Shown here: positions 24,219 to 35,119 of the stretch, one piece after another
Numbering within the stretch: the stretch's first letter is position 1
Layout: every line of letters begins with the position of its first letter
Assembly (NCBI GenBank): GCA_000467715.1
Contig: AJFK01000465.1
Coordinates: 62,001 to 126,000 of the forward strand
Reading direction: 5' to 3'
Source: Hysterium pulicare CBS 123377
Lineage: Eukaryota; Ascomycota; Dothideomycetes; Hysteriales; Hysteriaceae
Length of the DNA: 64,000 nucleotides
Notes under the pieces: model-generated
Told to the model about the DNA's origin: nothing
Seen by the model: the letters and a program-made list of their open reading frames with translations, nothing else
Databases searched by the model: none
Position numbers and translations under genes: made by a program

Positions 24219-25405
24219 ATGAACGCAATAACGGAGCCTTCACCTACGTACCTGGGTGAAAATACCAACCGACCGCTGATCAATATCTGCATTGCCTTTT
24301 CCATTCTCGAAACTTTCTTTATAACGCTCTTCTTTGTTTCAAGGTACCTTAATAAAACCATAAATGGCGTTGAACTGTTCTTTCTCATGCCAGCTGGCTA
24401 CATTCTTTGCATGGGGAATATAGTATCAGCAATCCGTACGTTCGCTTACCCCCAGTCTCAATTGACAGAAAAGACTTACAGTGCCACAGTTTTTATCGAA
24501 ATTGGAGGAATTGGACACCACGTGTTGGCTTTGAGCCCAAAAACCATTGAGAATAATCTTAAAATATTGAAGGCAGAGGAAAACATCTATATGTACTCCA
24601 TTGCGGTTCCAAAACTCGCAATTTTGAGTCTTTATCTACGAATCTTTGGCAGTCACTCCCTTACCTATCGGCGTCTTATATATTTCTGTGGCGCTGTAAT
24701 CATCGGCACCTGCGTTTATGGTTTCTTTAACTCGTTCGCCGACTGCCGGCCATACGCCTACAATTGGGATAAAACTATTCCGGGAGGCCACTGTGTTAAT
24801 CTTATGGCTCTCTACCGATGGTTTAGCGTACCCAATATCTCCACGGATCTGCTTATGCTCATCCTTCCAATTCCGAGTCTGTACGGATTGCATGTTCCAC
24901 TTAGCACAAAGATTGGTCTTCTTCTAACATTTCTCTTTGGTAGCAGGTGAGTGAGACAGCAAGCCCGTACGTATCCGTAAAATGATCTTTAACATACTCC
25001 GGCAGTGGCATTGTAACGGCTGTCATACGTCTGATATTTTACTTCAAAATTGACCTCCTCGCCGATATTACATACCGAGGGGTAACTTTGATGATTTTGT
25101 CAATTGTCGAGCCAGGGGTTTACCTCATTTGTGCGACTATACCTCATCTTCGCCCGCTTTTGCGTCGTATATCCAAGATCATACATGGCGCTGGAGAAAC
25201 TGCTCCAAGCCATGGTGACATAAATCTTCAAGGAACTAGGTTCGATGGGAGAGTCAAGGTTGATTACGGTTCTTCGAAAGTTGCACAACCACCGAAAATC
25301 CTATCCTTGAATGTGTCGGAAGATCGAAGTGGTTTTATTAGGCAGAACGGTTCTGGGAATACCTCAGCAGACCTCTCTCACCATGGCCTAACTATGGTCA
25401 AGTAA
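24219..25405 (+). CDS. Pth11-like seven-transmembrane protein (fungal rhodopsin-fold family)
   Basis: An integral plasma-membrane protein of about 375 residues resembling the large fungal family related to the appressorium receptor Pth11. Two exons, 24219-24946 and 25006-25405, join across a 59-nt intron in the sixth membrane helix. Seven hydrophobic helices can be traced, beginning with NICIAFSILETFFITLFFVS. The family hallmarks are the conserved GGIGHHV loop, the KLAILSLYLRIF helix, the ADCRPYAYNWDKTIPGGHCVN loop with its paired cysteines, and the PNISTDLLMLILPIPSLYGL helix. There is no CFEM domain. The cytoplasmic tail is about 90 polar residues. The ligand is unknown. It lies upstream of a decayed flavin monooxygenase gene on the same strand. 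Confidence 0.8.
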
Positions 25406-25712
25406 GCTGAAAGGTGGTGAAGCGAGTCGTCAGGTATATTTAGAGGACGCATGAATTGGAGGTAGTTCAAGGCAAGGAAGATGGTCCAAAAAGTGCCGTA
25501 ATATGGGGACATAATGACCACGTATCATGCATTTGAGTTCCGGAGCGTTCAATCTCAAGGATAACACAGCAGAAAGTGGCACTTGAGCTTTGTCTGCATT
25601 AATTGCTGCACCACACTCGTGACTGATGCAATCGCTTTCCGAATCATTCACTCCACAAAGCCCTTTGTACCGGTTTGCCGACGCTGAAGCCTCACCGAGC
25701 CTAGACAGCGCA

Positions 25713-26640
25713 ATAGATATAATTGTCGGATCGGTGGTCGTCCTCTAACGATGTTTCGCTCTTTCCAGGTCGGCGGCTCACTCTCTAGACTTATGCACAA
25801 TCTCGTTCTTGAATCTCTGGATGTAAAGTCCGCATTATAGAGTCTCGCCTCCCCAAAGCGCTTGTCAATGAAACAGCCAAATTGAGTCTCGGTGCGGATG
25901 CATTGGAGTTTATGCGAAAGTACGTCCTAGATCAGGGTAGCTGTGCGATCGAAAACACTTCAACGCGATTTCTGGGTTCCGTTGTTCAAGGGTCATCGTA
26001 GAGATACCATTCTCAACGAACCGAGAAACTTCGAGCTGGAGCCTCATCTTCCACATCCTGAAAGCCGGAATTGAAGACCCAGGGTCGACTACCATGACCC
26101 GAGTTATGACCTAGGCAAGAAAGTCCAGGACGTCAAATATGACGGAAGAGCGTGAGCGTCATTTACAGCGATGTCGATGGCGCTAAGTCTGAAGAATTAT
26201 GGGCTGATTTGATGATTCTGATAGTGGAGGACGTTCCGCATTTCGATCAAAGGTTCTCCCAGATGTCCCATTGAAGTACGCTGGACTTCTGGCATGGCGC
26301 AGGTGTGTTCCTGGAGGTTTGGCTCCAGGAGAGCTCAGAAGTGCAGAAGAAGGGAAGCTGGTGATGACTAAGATGAGCAACAGCTATCTCTTGACGTACT
26401 GAATGTCCTTGATGTGATAATCTATTCTCTTGCTGACGTTATCCTAGTCACCTTACACCCGGCGACACTGACAGCATTGCATTAGGGGAGCGATTATTGG
26501 AGTGGACTTGGTACGACTATTGCGATGAGAACGTCCGAGTTTGCAGAGATAAACTTATACTACTCCGCAAACTCATTTGACCTTATGCAATTGTTGAGCA
26601 AATTCTGAATAAGGCGATGGAGCGGGCTAGTTGGAGCTAA
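25713..26640 (+). pseudogene. Decayed FAD-dependent monooxygenase gene
   Basis: Pieces of one flavoprotein appear in order along the plus strand but in shifting frames. The dinucleotide-binding start is seen as AIDIIVG and again as VGGSL. Then follow KALVNETAKLSLGADALEFM (about 25860-25920), SSWSLIFHILKAGIED (26030-26080), SYDLGKKVQDVKYDG (26102-26146), the region around ADLMI, then VPLKYAGLLAWRR (26268-26306) and PGDTDSIALGERLLEWTWY (26458-26514). The ordered motifs match fungal and bacterial FAD monooxygenases related to 2,6-dihydroxypyridine hydroxylase, where YAGYVAWRG and the LL-W-WY segment are conserved. I count at least five frame changes and several stops, so it cannot be functional. 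An old intron with a CTGAC branch seems preserved near 26396-26447. The 3' end beyond about 26580 is not recognisable. The start and end are approximate. Confidence 0.72.
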
Positions 26641-28145
26641 GCCGCTTTCGGCTTGTCAAAATACCTATACGATATCGCTAAGACGTTGACGCACCTCTTT
26701 CACACATCACATATTGAAGTGGCTGAAGGGAATTCTGTTTCCGTACGAAATCACATATGTACATGCGTGTACCGCTGGGCGACTTGTTGTCTCAGCTGAA
26801 GATGATAATAACTTCCGGTGTGCATGCTGACGGGCTTGCTGAGGCGCTTCCAGGATTCTGATCAGCTTTCGCTAGGATAGCGGCCGAGCTGATGAATTTT
26901 GTGAAAGGGGCTCGTGGAAGGTTTAGGGGGCAGTGGCTTTGCTTTCCCTTTCAATCTTTTGATGCAGCTGACTGTCTCACCTGCAGCTCCTACAATGTTC
27001 ATCTTCCCGTAAGCCGGTTATGATTTTCGACCAATTATTCATGGCCTGATTGTCTCCGATGGGGTACAGCATGTACTGAAGTGGCTTACTATCTTTCTCC
27101 AAGGCGGTTGCCCTCACGTGACTAGTTGGGGTAACGAGAGTGTTCGATGAACACCCCCAAGCGTCATCAGTAAGCAAGGAAGGAAGTTAACAGCTACTGC
27201 TATAAGTCCAATAATATTCTGTTCAAGTTCCCCCGTCAGGTTACGGATCCCGAGTTTTACCACTACTGCCCTATTCTACTTATCCTCTGCCTGACCATGA
27301 AAAGGTCCCTTGCCCGAACGTCGGAAAAGTGTGCACCAATACAGTTATCAAGGATTAACTATGCCGACCGTCACTCACGAGAGGGCATGTAAGTTCAATG
27401 TCCAACGACAGTGTGGTGAATGGCTTTTATTCTGCTGGCACGCGGGTGGTTCATTTACTCGATGTATTCTGCATGAGTCGCGGTTTATGGAATGTAAGAT
27501 CAAAGGTACGTATCAGCCTGTGTTGTCAGAACATCAAATAGTTCAATGTTTACTAGTATATACCGTTGAAGTTGAAAAAGGCGTCCACACTCAGAACTCT
27601 CCTTATTTGAATGCATGCATTTATTCTATTATTTGATTAATCATCACAATGCCCACTTCGCTTTAACACGTAGATATGCTCGCAACTCAACTCAAATGGT
27701 ATCGCAGCAGAAAAAACAGAAGCAGATCTTGCGTGGGCCGGCTTGCACCACTATATACGAATGCCTAAAGGATCCCATTCCCGTCCGACAAATCCCTAGA
27801 TGATGTTCGTTATATCTCAAAGCCTTCCAGAACAGCATATGCAATGTAATGTCTCGTCCCGCCTGAAGATGATGAGAATGTAATATCGAAAGAACCCAAA
27901 CGCCGTTCTCCCCACCGGAGAAGCCAGAGCTTTCAATTATAGAAACCCAGATAAAGCTTGAGTGGGCTTTAATGCAAATTCGAGAAAAAGTAGTTATTAA
28001 TCCTGCCAATAGAACCCAGAAAATGCCATATATCGCATGCCGGGGGGGGGGGGTTACTATGCAGGAGATTGTCAAAGATTTTGGTAAGGGGTAGTGTACA
28101 GATGTATGGGTGTGTGGAAAAGCGGTGGGATAGAATGACTACTCA
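26641..28145. other. Intergenic region with G homopolymer, no firm gene
   Basis: About 1.5 kb without a supportable gene. A minus-strand fragment around 26977-27177 contains LQYMLYPIGDNQAMNNWSKI, vaguely like flavoprotein hydroxylases, but nothing joins to it. A plus frame at 27310-27636 has no known motif. A run of 12 G lies at 28042-28053. Confidence 0.35.
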
Positions 28146-31100
28146 TTAACCAGGCCTTCTGAAGGCCTCGACATTCAGAGTAGGTGTCTCTACCAGTTTA
28201 TTAGATGGGACGCCTTCATGTTTGCGCCGTTCAAAGAAGTTTTGACATTCATGGACGATGATTGTCCATTCTGCTAGAGAGCGTCCAGCGTACCGGCTAG
28301 AATTTGCCGACGCGCCTGCCGGCTTTGAGCTACCAATTGCGGAGATATTGATGCCTTTCGTTTGGAGTAATACTTGTGCAGGTAAAGGGAGGCGTGGAGG
28401 AGCAAGCCTCATGTTCTGAGGGTTTTGGAACTGTTTATTCACCCATTCGAGAGAAAAGCGGAAACTGAAGCTACGATGAGTGACCAATGGAGGGCGTGCT
28501 TCAGGAGGAGATTTGGCCTTTGGTGGACCACTTGGTGGATTTGTAGGTGGATTTGGGCTTGGCGCTTTGGGTGGTTCCTTGGGAGTTGGGCCTGGACTTC
28601 GTAATCTGGACGCTGATTTGGGCGTACCTATAAGACTACGAAGAAGACCCCATCGCTTCTTGCTTGTCTCTTCCTCAGGTTGTCCGAAGTCTGACGAGTC
28701 CGCGGACTGTGCTGAAACCGGTCGAATATCGGCTTCTGTAATGGCGCCAATTGATGAGAGCCGCTTTGCCGTAGGCGACTGGACTACGCCATCAAAAGAC
28801 AAAAAGGGACCACCGTTCGCGATAATGGGACTTTCATTACGAATTATAAGGAATCGGCGGCCCGGGGCGGGGTTGCAAGGAGTAGTCAATGGTGGCCGGC
28901 CGTGCTTGTATTCGGCTTCATCGCGAAGCCACAGATAGTGAGACCAGACCTCACGCAAACGGTCACTTAGTGCCCTCATGATATCTCTGAAACAACAGTC
29001 AGCGCAAAGAATTCCAAGAATCAGGAAGGTCGCTTACATTTCGCTAGAGGTCTCCTCTCCATCGTATCGAGCAACCCGCCAGCAAAGCAAGCGCATAAAG
29101 TATGATCGAACCATGGGACACCAATGATTGAACCTGCTCTCGAAAAACTCCGGTTCCAGTAAGAAATCCAGACATAATGCGGCCTTGCGGCGCTCGTCTA
29201 CAACAAGTGTGCCCCAATTAGCGAACAAGAACGAGTACAACTTGATCTCGGTCGTAGTGTTTTGGCTAGCTGTCATCTGCTTGCAGACAGAAACCCAGAA
29301 GGGCCAGTCGAGAACTGATTGTGATGAAGGCCCAACCTGTTCGTAACGCACCAGAATGAAGAAGGCCTCCTCAAGAAAGTCACATAGGGTGTAACAAGCG
29401 TTACTGTCGTAAACTGAGACTTTTCGAGCAGCCGCTTTCAAAAGCTGCCCAAAAGCTTCCGCGAACATTTGCCGAGCCGCAGAAACATGAGAGTTTCTCT
29501 CTGAAAGAAAATCACGTATTAGCATTATCAAACGGTTCTCCGCCATCTGCCGGGTTGCGTTCGCAGGTGGAATAGGTAAAGCAGAAGCCGAAGTATCTGG
29601 GTCTCCAAGAACATCGTCAAAGGTGATCGGGGCAACGCCTGTGGATGGCTCTTCTTGCTGCTGTGGACTAGGGTTGCGATTAATGGTCGCGTCAAGATTG
29701 GTCAGAATCTGAGCATGAACCATAAGGAGACCTGGAGCGCAGATGCGTTCTGCATTCGTGGAATCTGGGGGGAGGAAGTCCGTAGCTAGGATGTGGAAAT
29801 GTTTCACGAAAACATAGAACATGTCGCTTTCGGCTCCACACCAACGCTTAACCCAAGTTCCATACCAATCAAAATTCGCAGTGCCAAGGGGCGGATTTAC
29901 AGGCCGGCGTAAGGTCCTCGCAGTCCCGGCCAGGGAATGGAATTTCAAAGAATGGAGGTTTGGCGGAAATGCTGGCACGATGTGGTCGGAGATGGCCTCC
30001 AATCTATCTTGCCGAGAAATTCCGGACTCTACTAGAACTCGCCGCATAGCATCCACTGATGGCTCCCAGATTCGTACTAAAACATCGGCAATTCCTGGGC
30101 AAAAGCAAAAGACATAGGCGCATGTTTTCCCGCAGAAAGTAACGAGACTGGCAGCAGCATTACGGAGTGACATTTTATCCACAACGTATGCCATCTGTGA
30201 TAAAAGGTTTTGGATGAATATGTTGCGGACATTGTGGTACACAGACTCGGCCAGGAAATCTGAGGATCCAGAAGAGAGCGATGTTGTTGAGTTCCCCGTG
30301 TGAGTTGAAGACGCCTCAGCCCGATCTGCTAACGGGCAGAAGGGGGACGAAGTATGTCTCCACTCCGACCTCTCCATGACGCCGGCGATGGCCTCCAATA
30401 TAGCTGGTCTATCCGTGCCAGATATCGACGCATTATTTCTGCCAGCGAGCAATTCTAGCAGACCTGTCCACCACCCGTTCAGAATGTTAGCTCGCCTGTC
30501 CAAGTCTTCCGGACGCAGTTTAATGTTTGAAGGATGTACTGCATAAGATCGTAAGAATGGAAGAAGTGTAGTCCGAACGACGTTGGCTTTCAACGACATT
30601 GATTTAGCATGAAACCTGTAGTAATTGTTAGCCGTATAAGATAAATACAGTCGCTGAAGCTTACTTGCGAAGGTCGGCCTCCAATGTGCGGAACACCGTC
30701 CAAAGTTCGTCTTTCTTGCGAGGCTCGGTTCTGGTCTTCAATTTATCTGATGAAATGTTCCTTGGGAGAGGAGGAACATGCGTCGGAGAGGTAGGAGATT
30801 GTGTGAAGTTGGGTAACCTCTCGGTAGAGAAAGATTTGGGAAGAGGAGGGAGAGACGGGGATTTGGGGGTGGGCAGCGAAGGCTCTGGAGGGTTTGAAGA
30901 TTTGAGGATTGCGCTTAGCGGCCTTTTTGACTTTTTGGTCAAGATCGAGCGGCTCTTTGGCGTGGAAGGACTATCGACGCCATCCTCTATTTTGGCCTTT
31001 TGGGGGACGCTGACTGCTACATTGAGAGACTTTCGGCGGCTTGCATCTCCTGTGGAGGAATCCATCCGTGACTTATCGGTAATGGCGGGGCTATCTACCT

Positions 31101-31644
31101 CTCTAGTCGGCGATGATGACCTTGATGTCGATATCCATGACTTTCTCCTTAACATAGAGAGTGACCGAACTGGAGACCTTGATGTTGATATATCTGCACT
31201 CTTCCGACCGACATCACCAGCCTTATCAGACTTGGTATGTTCGGAGGAGTCCTGGCTTTTGCTGCCGAATGATAAGAACCTCGACGACCGGCGCGAATCC
31301 TTACGTTTTAATGAGGGGCGCTTGATTGCTGGAGATTCTTCCTCCTCGGGGCTCGTTGCCCCGGAAGAAGTGTGAGACCCATCATCATCACCACTGGTGA
31401 AGCTTGTAGATTTCAGGTCATCCTCCGAAATGGTGCCCTTCAATTCAATTATGTCCGGCTCGTCCAGATAGTCTTTGACCAAAGGGAAGTATGTGTAGCT
31501 TGCGGAGCGTGGAAGGTGTGCAGACTCGGGCGGGCGTGGTTCGTCCACGACAGGTATTGGAGCTTCTGAGGCACTCCGATATCGACCTCGAGGCTGATTG
31601 GCAAGCGTATCATGGCTGCCGGTGCTCGAAGCAATAGCGTACAT
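28146..31644 (-). CDS. UPF0592 / DUF1765 family protein
   Basis: A large conserved fungal protein of about 1132 residues with no known biochemical activity. Three exons, 31644-30665, 30615-29038 and 28986-28146, are joined by 49-nt and 51-nt introns, both GT-AG; the first carries a CTAAC and the second a CTGAC branch site. Residues 1-320 are Ser/Pro/Lys-rich and look disordered. From about 326 the helical DUF1765 core begins (LKANVVRTTLLPFLRSYAVH, then NILNGWWTGLLELL). The C-terminus has the conserved YAGRSLAEWTIIVHECQNFF and ERRKHEGVPSNKLVETPTL motifs that mark full-length family members. It is sometimes listed as a membrane protein, but I see no convincing membrane helix. Neighbours give no functional hint. 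Confidence 0.85.
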
Positions 31645-32940
31645 ATTGGGTATGTTCTTGTTAGGGCTATTGCTCCATAGGATGTTGGAGTTTTCGGGAA
31701 GATGGTTTAACGCTGATGAGCCATGTTTCCTCCGCTAACTTGATAACAGCAAAGGATTCTGTTTCGGTTCCGTAAGGCCAGAAGATTACGTGGTGTATGA
31801 GGGATACGGAACTCGGGGGAGCTGTAAGGAAGTGCGAAAGGGCGGCTCAACGCAGTGGTTTTGTGTCTTACAAACGAGTGAAGGTGAGCAAACGGGTGGA
31901 GGAGATGCAACGAGGCGTGCAGGTAACGACAGACTTTGTTTGAAGTTGGCTGGTCTCAGGCTGGGAGCTTAGCAGGCGTTGAATAGCTTCGGTAAATTAT
32001 GTGGACTGTAGCAGGGACTTGCAGCGGCGTTGCTGTCGCAGACGTTGAGCTTGCAAGGATGGCGTCCACAGGGGGATCTGGATGGTCCAGTTTATTTTTG
32101 GGGCTGTGCTGAATGATCTCCAGAGGCGAAGGCGATCCTGCCCTTCACGTTGCCCCGTTCAGCGCATCGGGGTTTTTCGATAGATGGAGCAATATTAACA
32201 AAGCGCAGAGGGCAGCTGTGGCGGAATACTCATGTTCGCCGTCCATGTACTTTGTGTGGGGATACTTTATCAGCTTGGCCCGGGCATGATTTCGAATTTA
32301 CAGCATGTCGCCCATGCAAGCGAAGCGTGGCCATGCTCCCACCTGCCAATCGACACCCACCGGCTATCCCACTCCTCCAACGGTGGAGTCGTTTTCGTTG
32401 TACATTCCCTGTGCCAGTGACCTTCGATGCCGCCTGAATGGGCCGCTGTTGTACCGCGCAGCCGCCATGCCGTCCATGTCTAAGATTACGAGTTCTTCGG
32501 GAAGCACTGCATATTATCTGCACTGCTCCGCTCCGCCATGTCTCCCTACAGCTACTTCCGAACGCCTGGCGATAACGATGCATAAGCGTATTCACCTGCC
32601 TGGACTCATGCCATGGTCAATGCAAATTCCAAAGCAGCTTTATCTGAGGCGAATTTAAGATGGCGGTGATCGATATCTCGCCAATGGAGACGTGAGACAG
32701 ATTGGGACATGGATAACCTCAGTCTTAATACCGGCTGCTATAGCCATACCATGTACTATTACCCAGAATCTGACTTGGCCGGAGAATTGGTCCGCAAGAC
32801 CAATGGCAATATGTTGCACAGTTTGAGAGTCTCGTATGCATTGACTTAGGGCTTTTCAAGAACTGCTTGACGCCTAGTCGGTACTGACACAATTGATGAT
32901 AAATTTTTGTACAGACAATAGAATGCGTTCAAGCTTCTGT
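31645..32940. other. Intergenic region, no gene seen
   Basis: About 1.3 kb. Frames between 32150 and 32658 overlap on both strands and look random, with many Arg/Cys/His residues and no motif. The UPF0592 promoter and ATP14 3' UTR probably fall here. Confidence 0.4.
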
Positions 32941-33460
32941 CTAATGAGCAGCATGCGCCTCATCCTCTTCTTCCTCCTCAAACCAATCCTCCTCTACCGG
33001 AGCTGAAGCCCCGTCCGACGATGCTTGGCCCTCAAGCTCAACTTGCTGAGTCTCGTATGTCTTCAAATCATTTGCAATATCGCTCTCTTCCGGTGATTTT
33101 GGTGCCTTTGGAATAGAGAATTTTTGGACGTGGCCTTCGGAGTCGGATGCCTTGACTTGTGGCGGCTTGTAGCTCTTCAACTCCCGCAGATACAGGTCCT
33201 GCACGAGATCGGCTGCCAGACGTTGCAATTGAATTAGTTTCTGATGACCCAAGTCCGCTGACTCCATTGAGAAATATCGAGAGATGCTTTACCTTGTCGG
33301 ACAGCTGTAGGAACGATGAAGGTACGTCGGGAGACGATGGCAGATCGCTGCCGGGCGACGCGGACGAGCGTCTGGCGCTGCAAGACAATGTTAGCTTGCG
33401 AAAGATAAGACTGGACAGTATCGGAGATCTTACCGAAGCCCTGATTGATTGCGAAAGCAT
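32941..33460 (-). CDS. ATP14: Mitochondrial ATP synthase subunit h
   Basis: A peripheral-stalk subunit of the fungal F1Fo ATP synthase in the mitochondrial inner membrane, about 127 residues. Three exons: 33460-33434 (nine codons), 33377-33293 and 33212-32941, with introns of 56 and 80 nt. The first 35 residues (MLSQSIRAS, RQTLVRVARQRSAIVSRRTF) make an Arg/Ser-rich presequence. The mature part has the family signature ADLVQDLYLRELKSYKPP, then EGHVQKFSIPKAPKSPEESD, and ends in the acidic EEDWFEEEEEDEAHAAH tail. Length and layout match yeast Atp14 and its filamentous relatives. It is divergent from TFIIB with 567 bp between starts. Confidence 0.9.
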
Positions 33461-34027
33461 TGTGTCGAGAGATGTTGGTTTTGGGAGCTTCACAGGAGAG
33501 CTTCTCGGTCGCAGGGTGTCGGCAGCTTGGAGTTTTCCAGCAGAGCCGCATCACAGAAGCGGACTAGGGCTTCTTGGCCAGTTTGTCAGCGTGCTGCCTA
33601 CTTCACCTCCATATCCTTTGTGCCTCTTCTCCCACCGACCAACCACTCCACCGCATTCAACGCTTTACACTCCTTCCGGCAAACTTCCTATTTGTCGGCT
33701 TTCATTCGTTCATAGATAAATATACAAATAAATAGTCACTCTGGAGTGAGCGAAAGCGATCCCGAAGCCTGGTTTTCCCTCCCGTTCGACGAACGTCGCC
33801 ACCGGGATTCATCAGCTTCAGACCTTCACTCACTACGGAGCAGTAGTTCTGCTTGTTTATTCACTGACTGAAGTGACGACTTTCATTAAGCGCTCCTTAT
33901 ACCGCGGCCTCCATTATCTGGAATCCGCCACTTTGACCAAGACCACCGCTGGCATAAAAATCAACCGAGCCTTGCTCCAAGCCACAGCTCGTCTCTACAT
34001 TTCGATCGTGATACAAAGTCCAACACA
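33461..34027. promoter_or_regulatory. Divergent promoter region of ATP14 and TFIIB
   Basis: 567 bp separates two essential housekeeping genes transcribed apart. The TFIIB side has CT-rich and CAAG-rich leader sequence ending in ACACAATG at the start codon. No certain TATA box was seen. Confidence 0.4.
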
Positions 34028-35119
34028 ATGAGTTACGCGCCAGATGGCCGCGTCCTGTCTCCAGGCGAGGTTATTATCGAGGAGACTGCAGAGGTCAAGC
34101 CTGAGGAATGGAGGGAAGATTTGAATGTCACCATGATGTGCCCTGACTGCAAAGAATTCCCGCCAAACCTAGTGGAAGAGTTTTCAAGTGGGGATACCGT
34201 TTGTGCGTCCTGTGGACGTGTCTTGGGAGAGCGCATTATTGACACTCGATCCGAATGGCGAACGTTTTCCAACGATGACCAAGGCAACGATGATCCATCT
34301 CGTGTCGGTGAAGCCGCCAACCCTCTCCTCAATGGTTCTCAACTGCAGACCGAAATTGCCTTCGGCGACAACAACTTGCGCAGTCGAGAACTTGCTCGGG
34401 CTCAGAACAAATCGACACATGACAAGGGCACGAAGACACTTATGACCGCTTATAAGCAGATCAGCACACTATGTGAATCCTCAAACATCCCTCATATCGT
34501 TGCCGATACTGCCAAGCACCTCTTCAAAATGACGGACGATGCAAAACTCTTCAAAGGCAAGTCGCAGGATGCCATTATCGCCGGCTGCATCTTCATTGCT
34601 TGCCGCCAAAACGACGTACCACGATCCTTCCGCGAAATCTTCAAGTTGACGAACGTATCGAAGAAGGAAATTGGCCGAACATTCAAACAATTGGAGAAGT
34701 TTCTCTCCTCCAAGATTCGCGAAGGAGGTCCCGTCGTGGCTGGCAATGGAGCTGTCATGAGCAACAACTCGTACAAGCTCACAAAGTCTACCGAAGCCTC
34801 CGAACTCATTCTTCGTGCTTGCAACAAGCTCGGCCTGGCCACATACATCGGTATCATTGCCCAAGAGGCTGCCGGTCGAGTCACTTCGCTCGGAGTCGCA
34901 GCAGGTCGATCTCCACTTTCCATCACAGGTGCTTGCATCTATCTCGTCGCACACCTCATGGGCTATCCACGAACACCGAAAGAGATTGGACAGGCGGTGG
35001 ATGTCAGTGACGGTACGATACGGACGGCCTACAAGCTCATCTACAACTCTCGCGATACTGTTATCGACGATGATTGGATTCGACGGGGCGGCGACCGGTC
35101 GAAGATACCTGTGGGCTAG
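34028..35119 (+). CDS. SUA7: Transcription initiation factor TFIIB
   Basis: General transcription factor that bridges TBP-promoter DNA and RNA polymerase II in the nucleus. It is intronless, 363 residues, of typical length. The N-terminal zinc ribbon has C38, C41, C59 and C62 (MMCPDCKEFPP and DTVCASCG). The B-reader segment follows (GERIIDTRSEWRTFSNDDQ). Two cyclin-like repeats occupy roughly residues 130-210 and 240-340, including KSQDAIIAGCIFIACRQ and SPLSITGACIYLVAHLMGYP with the helix-turn-helix TPKEIGQAVDVSDGTIRTAYK. A short basic tail ends the protein. All hallmarks are present and nothing is truncated. Confidence 0.96.
   Translation: MSYAPDGRVLSPGEVIIEETAEVKPEEWREDLNVTMMCPDCKEFPPNLVEEFSSGDTVCASCGRVLGERIIDTRSEWRTFSNDDQGNDDPSRVGEAANPLLNGSQLQTEIAFGDNNLRSRELARAQNKSTHDKGTKTLMTAYKQISTLCESSNIPHIVADTAKHLFKMTDDAKLFKGKSQDAIIAGCIFIACRQNDVPRSFREIFKLTNVSKKEIGRTFKQLEKFLSSKIREGGPVVAGNGAVMSNNSYKLTKSTEASELILRACNKLGLATYIGIIAQEAAGRVTSLGVAAGRSPLSITGACIYLVAHLMGYPRTPKEIGQAVDVSDGTIRTAYKLIYNSRDTVIDDDWIRRGGDRSKIPVG

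Noticed and set aside
24433-24465. Possible 33-nt intron in the Pth11-like gene
   Set aside because: It has a donor and acceptor and is in frame, but is far shorter than any other intron in the window and the family alignment does not need it.
28480-28938. Plus-strand Gly-rich frame of 152 residues
   Set aside because: Antisense to the Pro-rich C-terminal exon of UPF0592; Gly-richness mirrors Pro codons.
30665-31375. Plus-strand open frame of 236 residues
   Set aside because: It is antisense to the Ser-rich N-terminal exon of the UPF0592 gene and has no motif.
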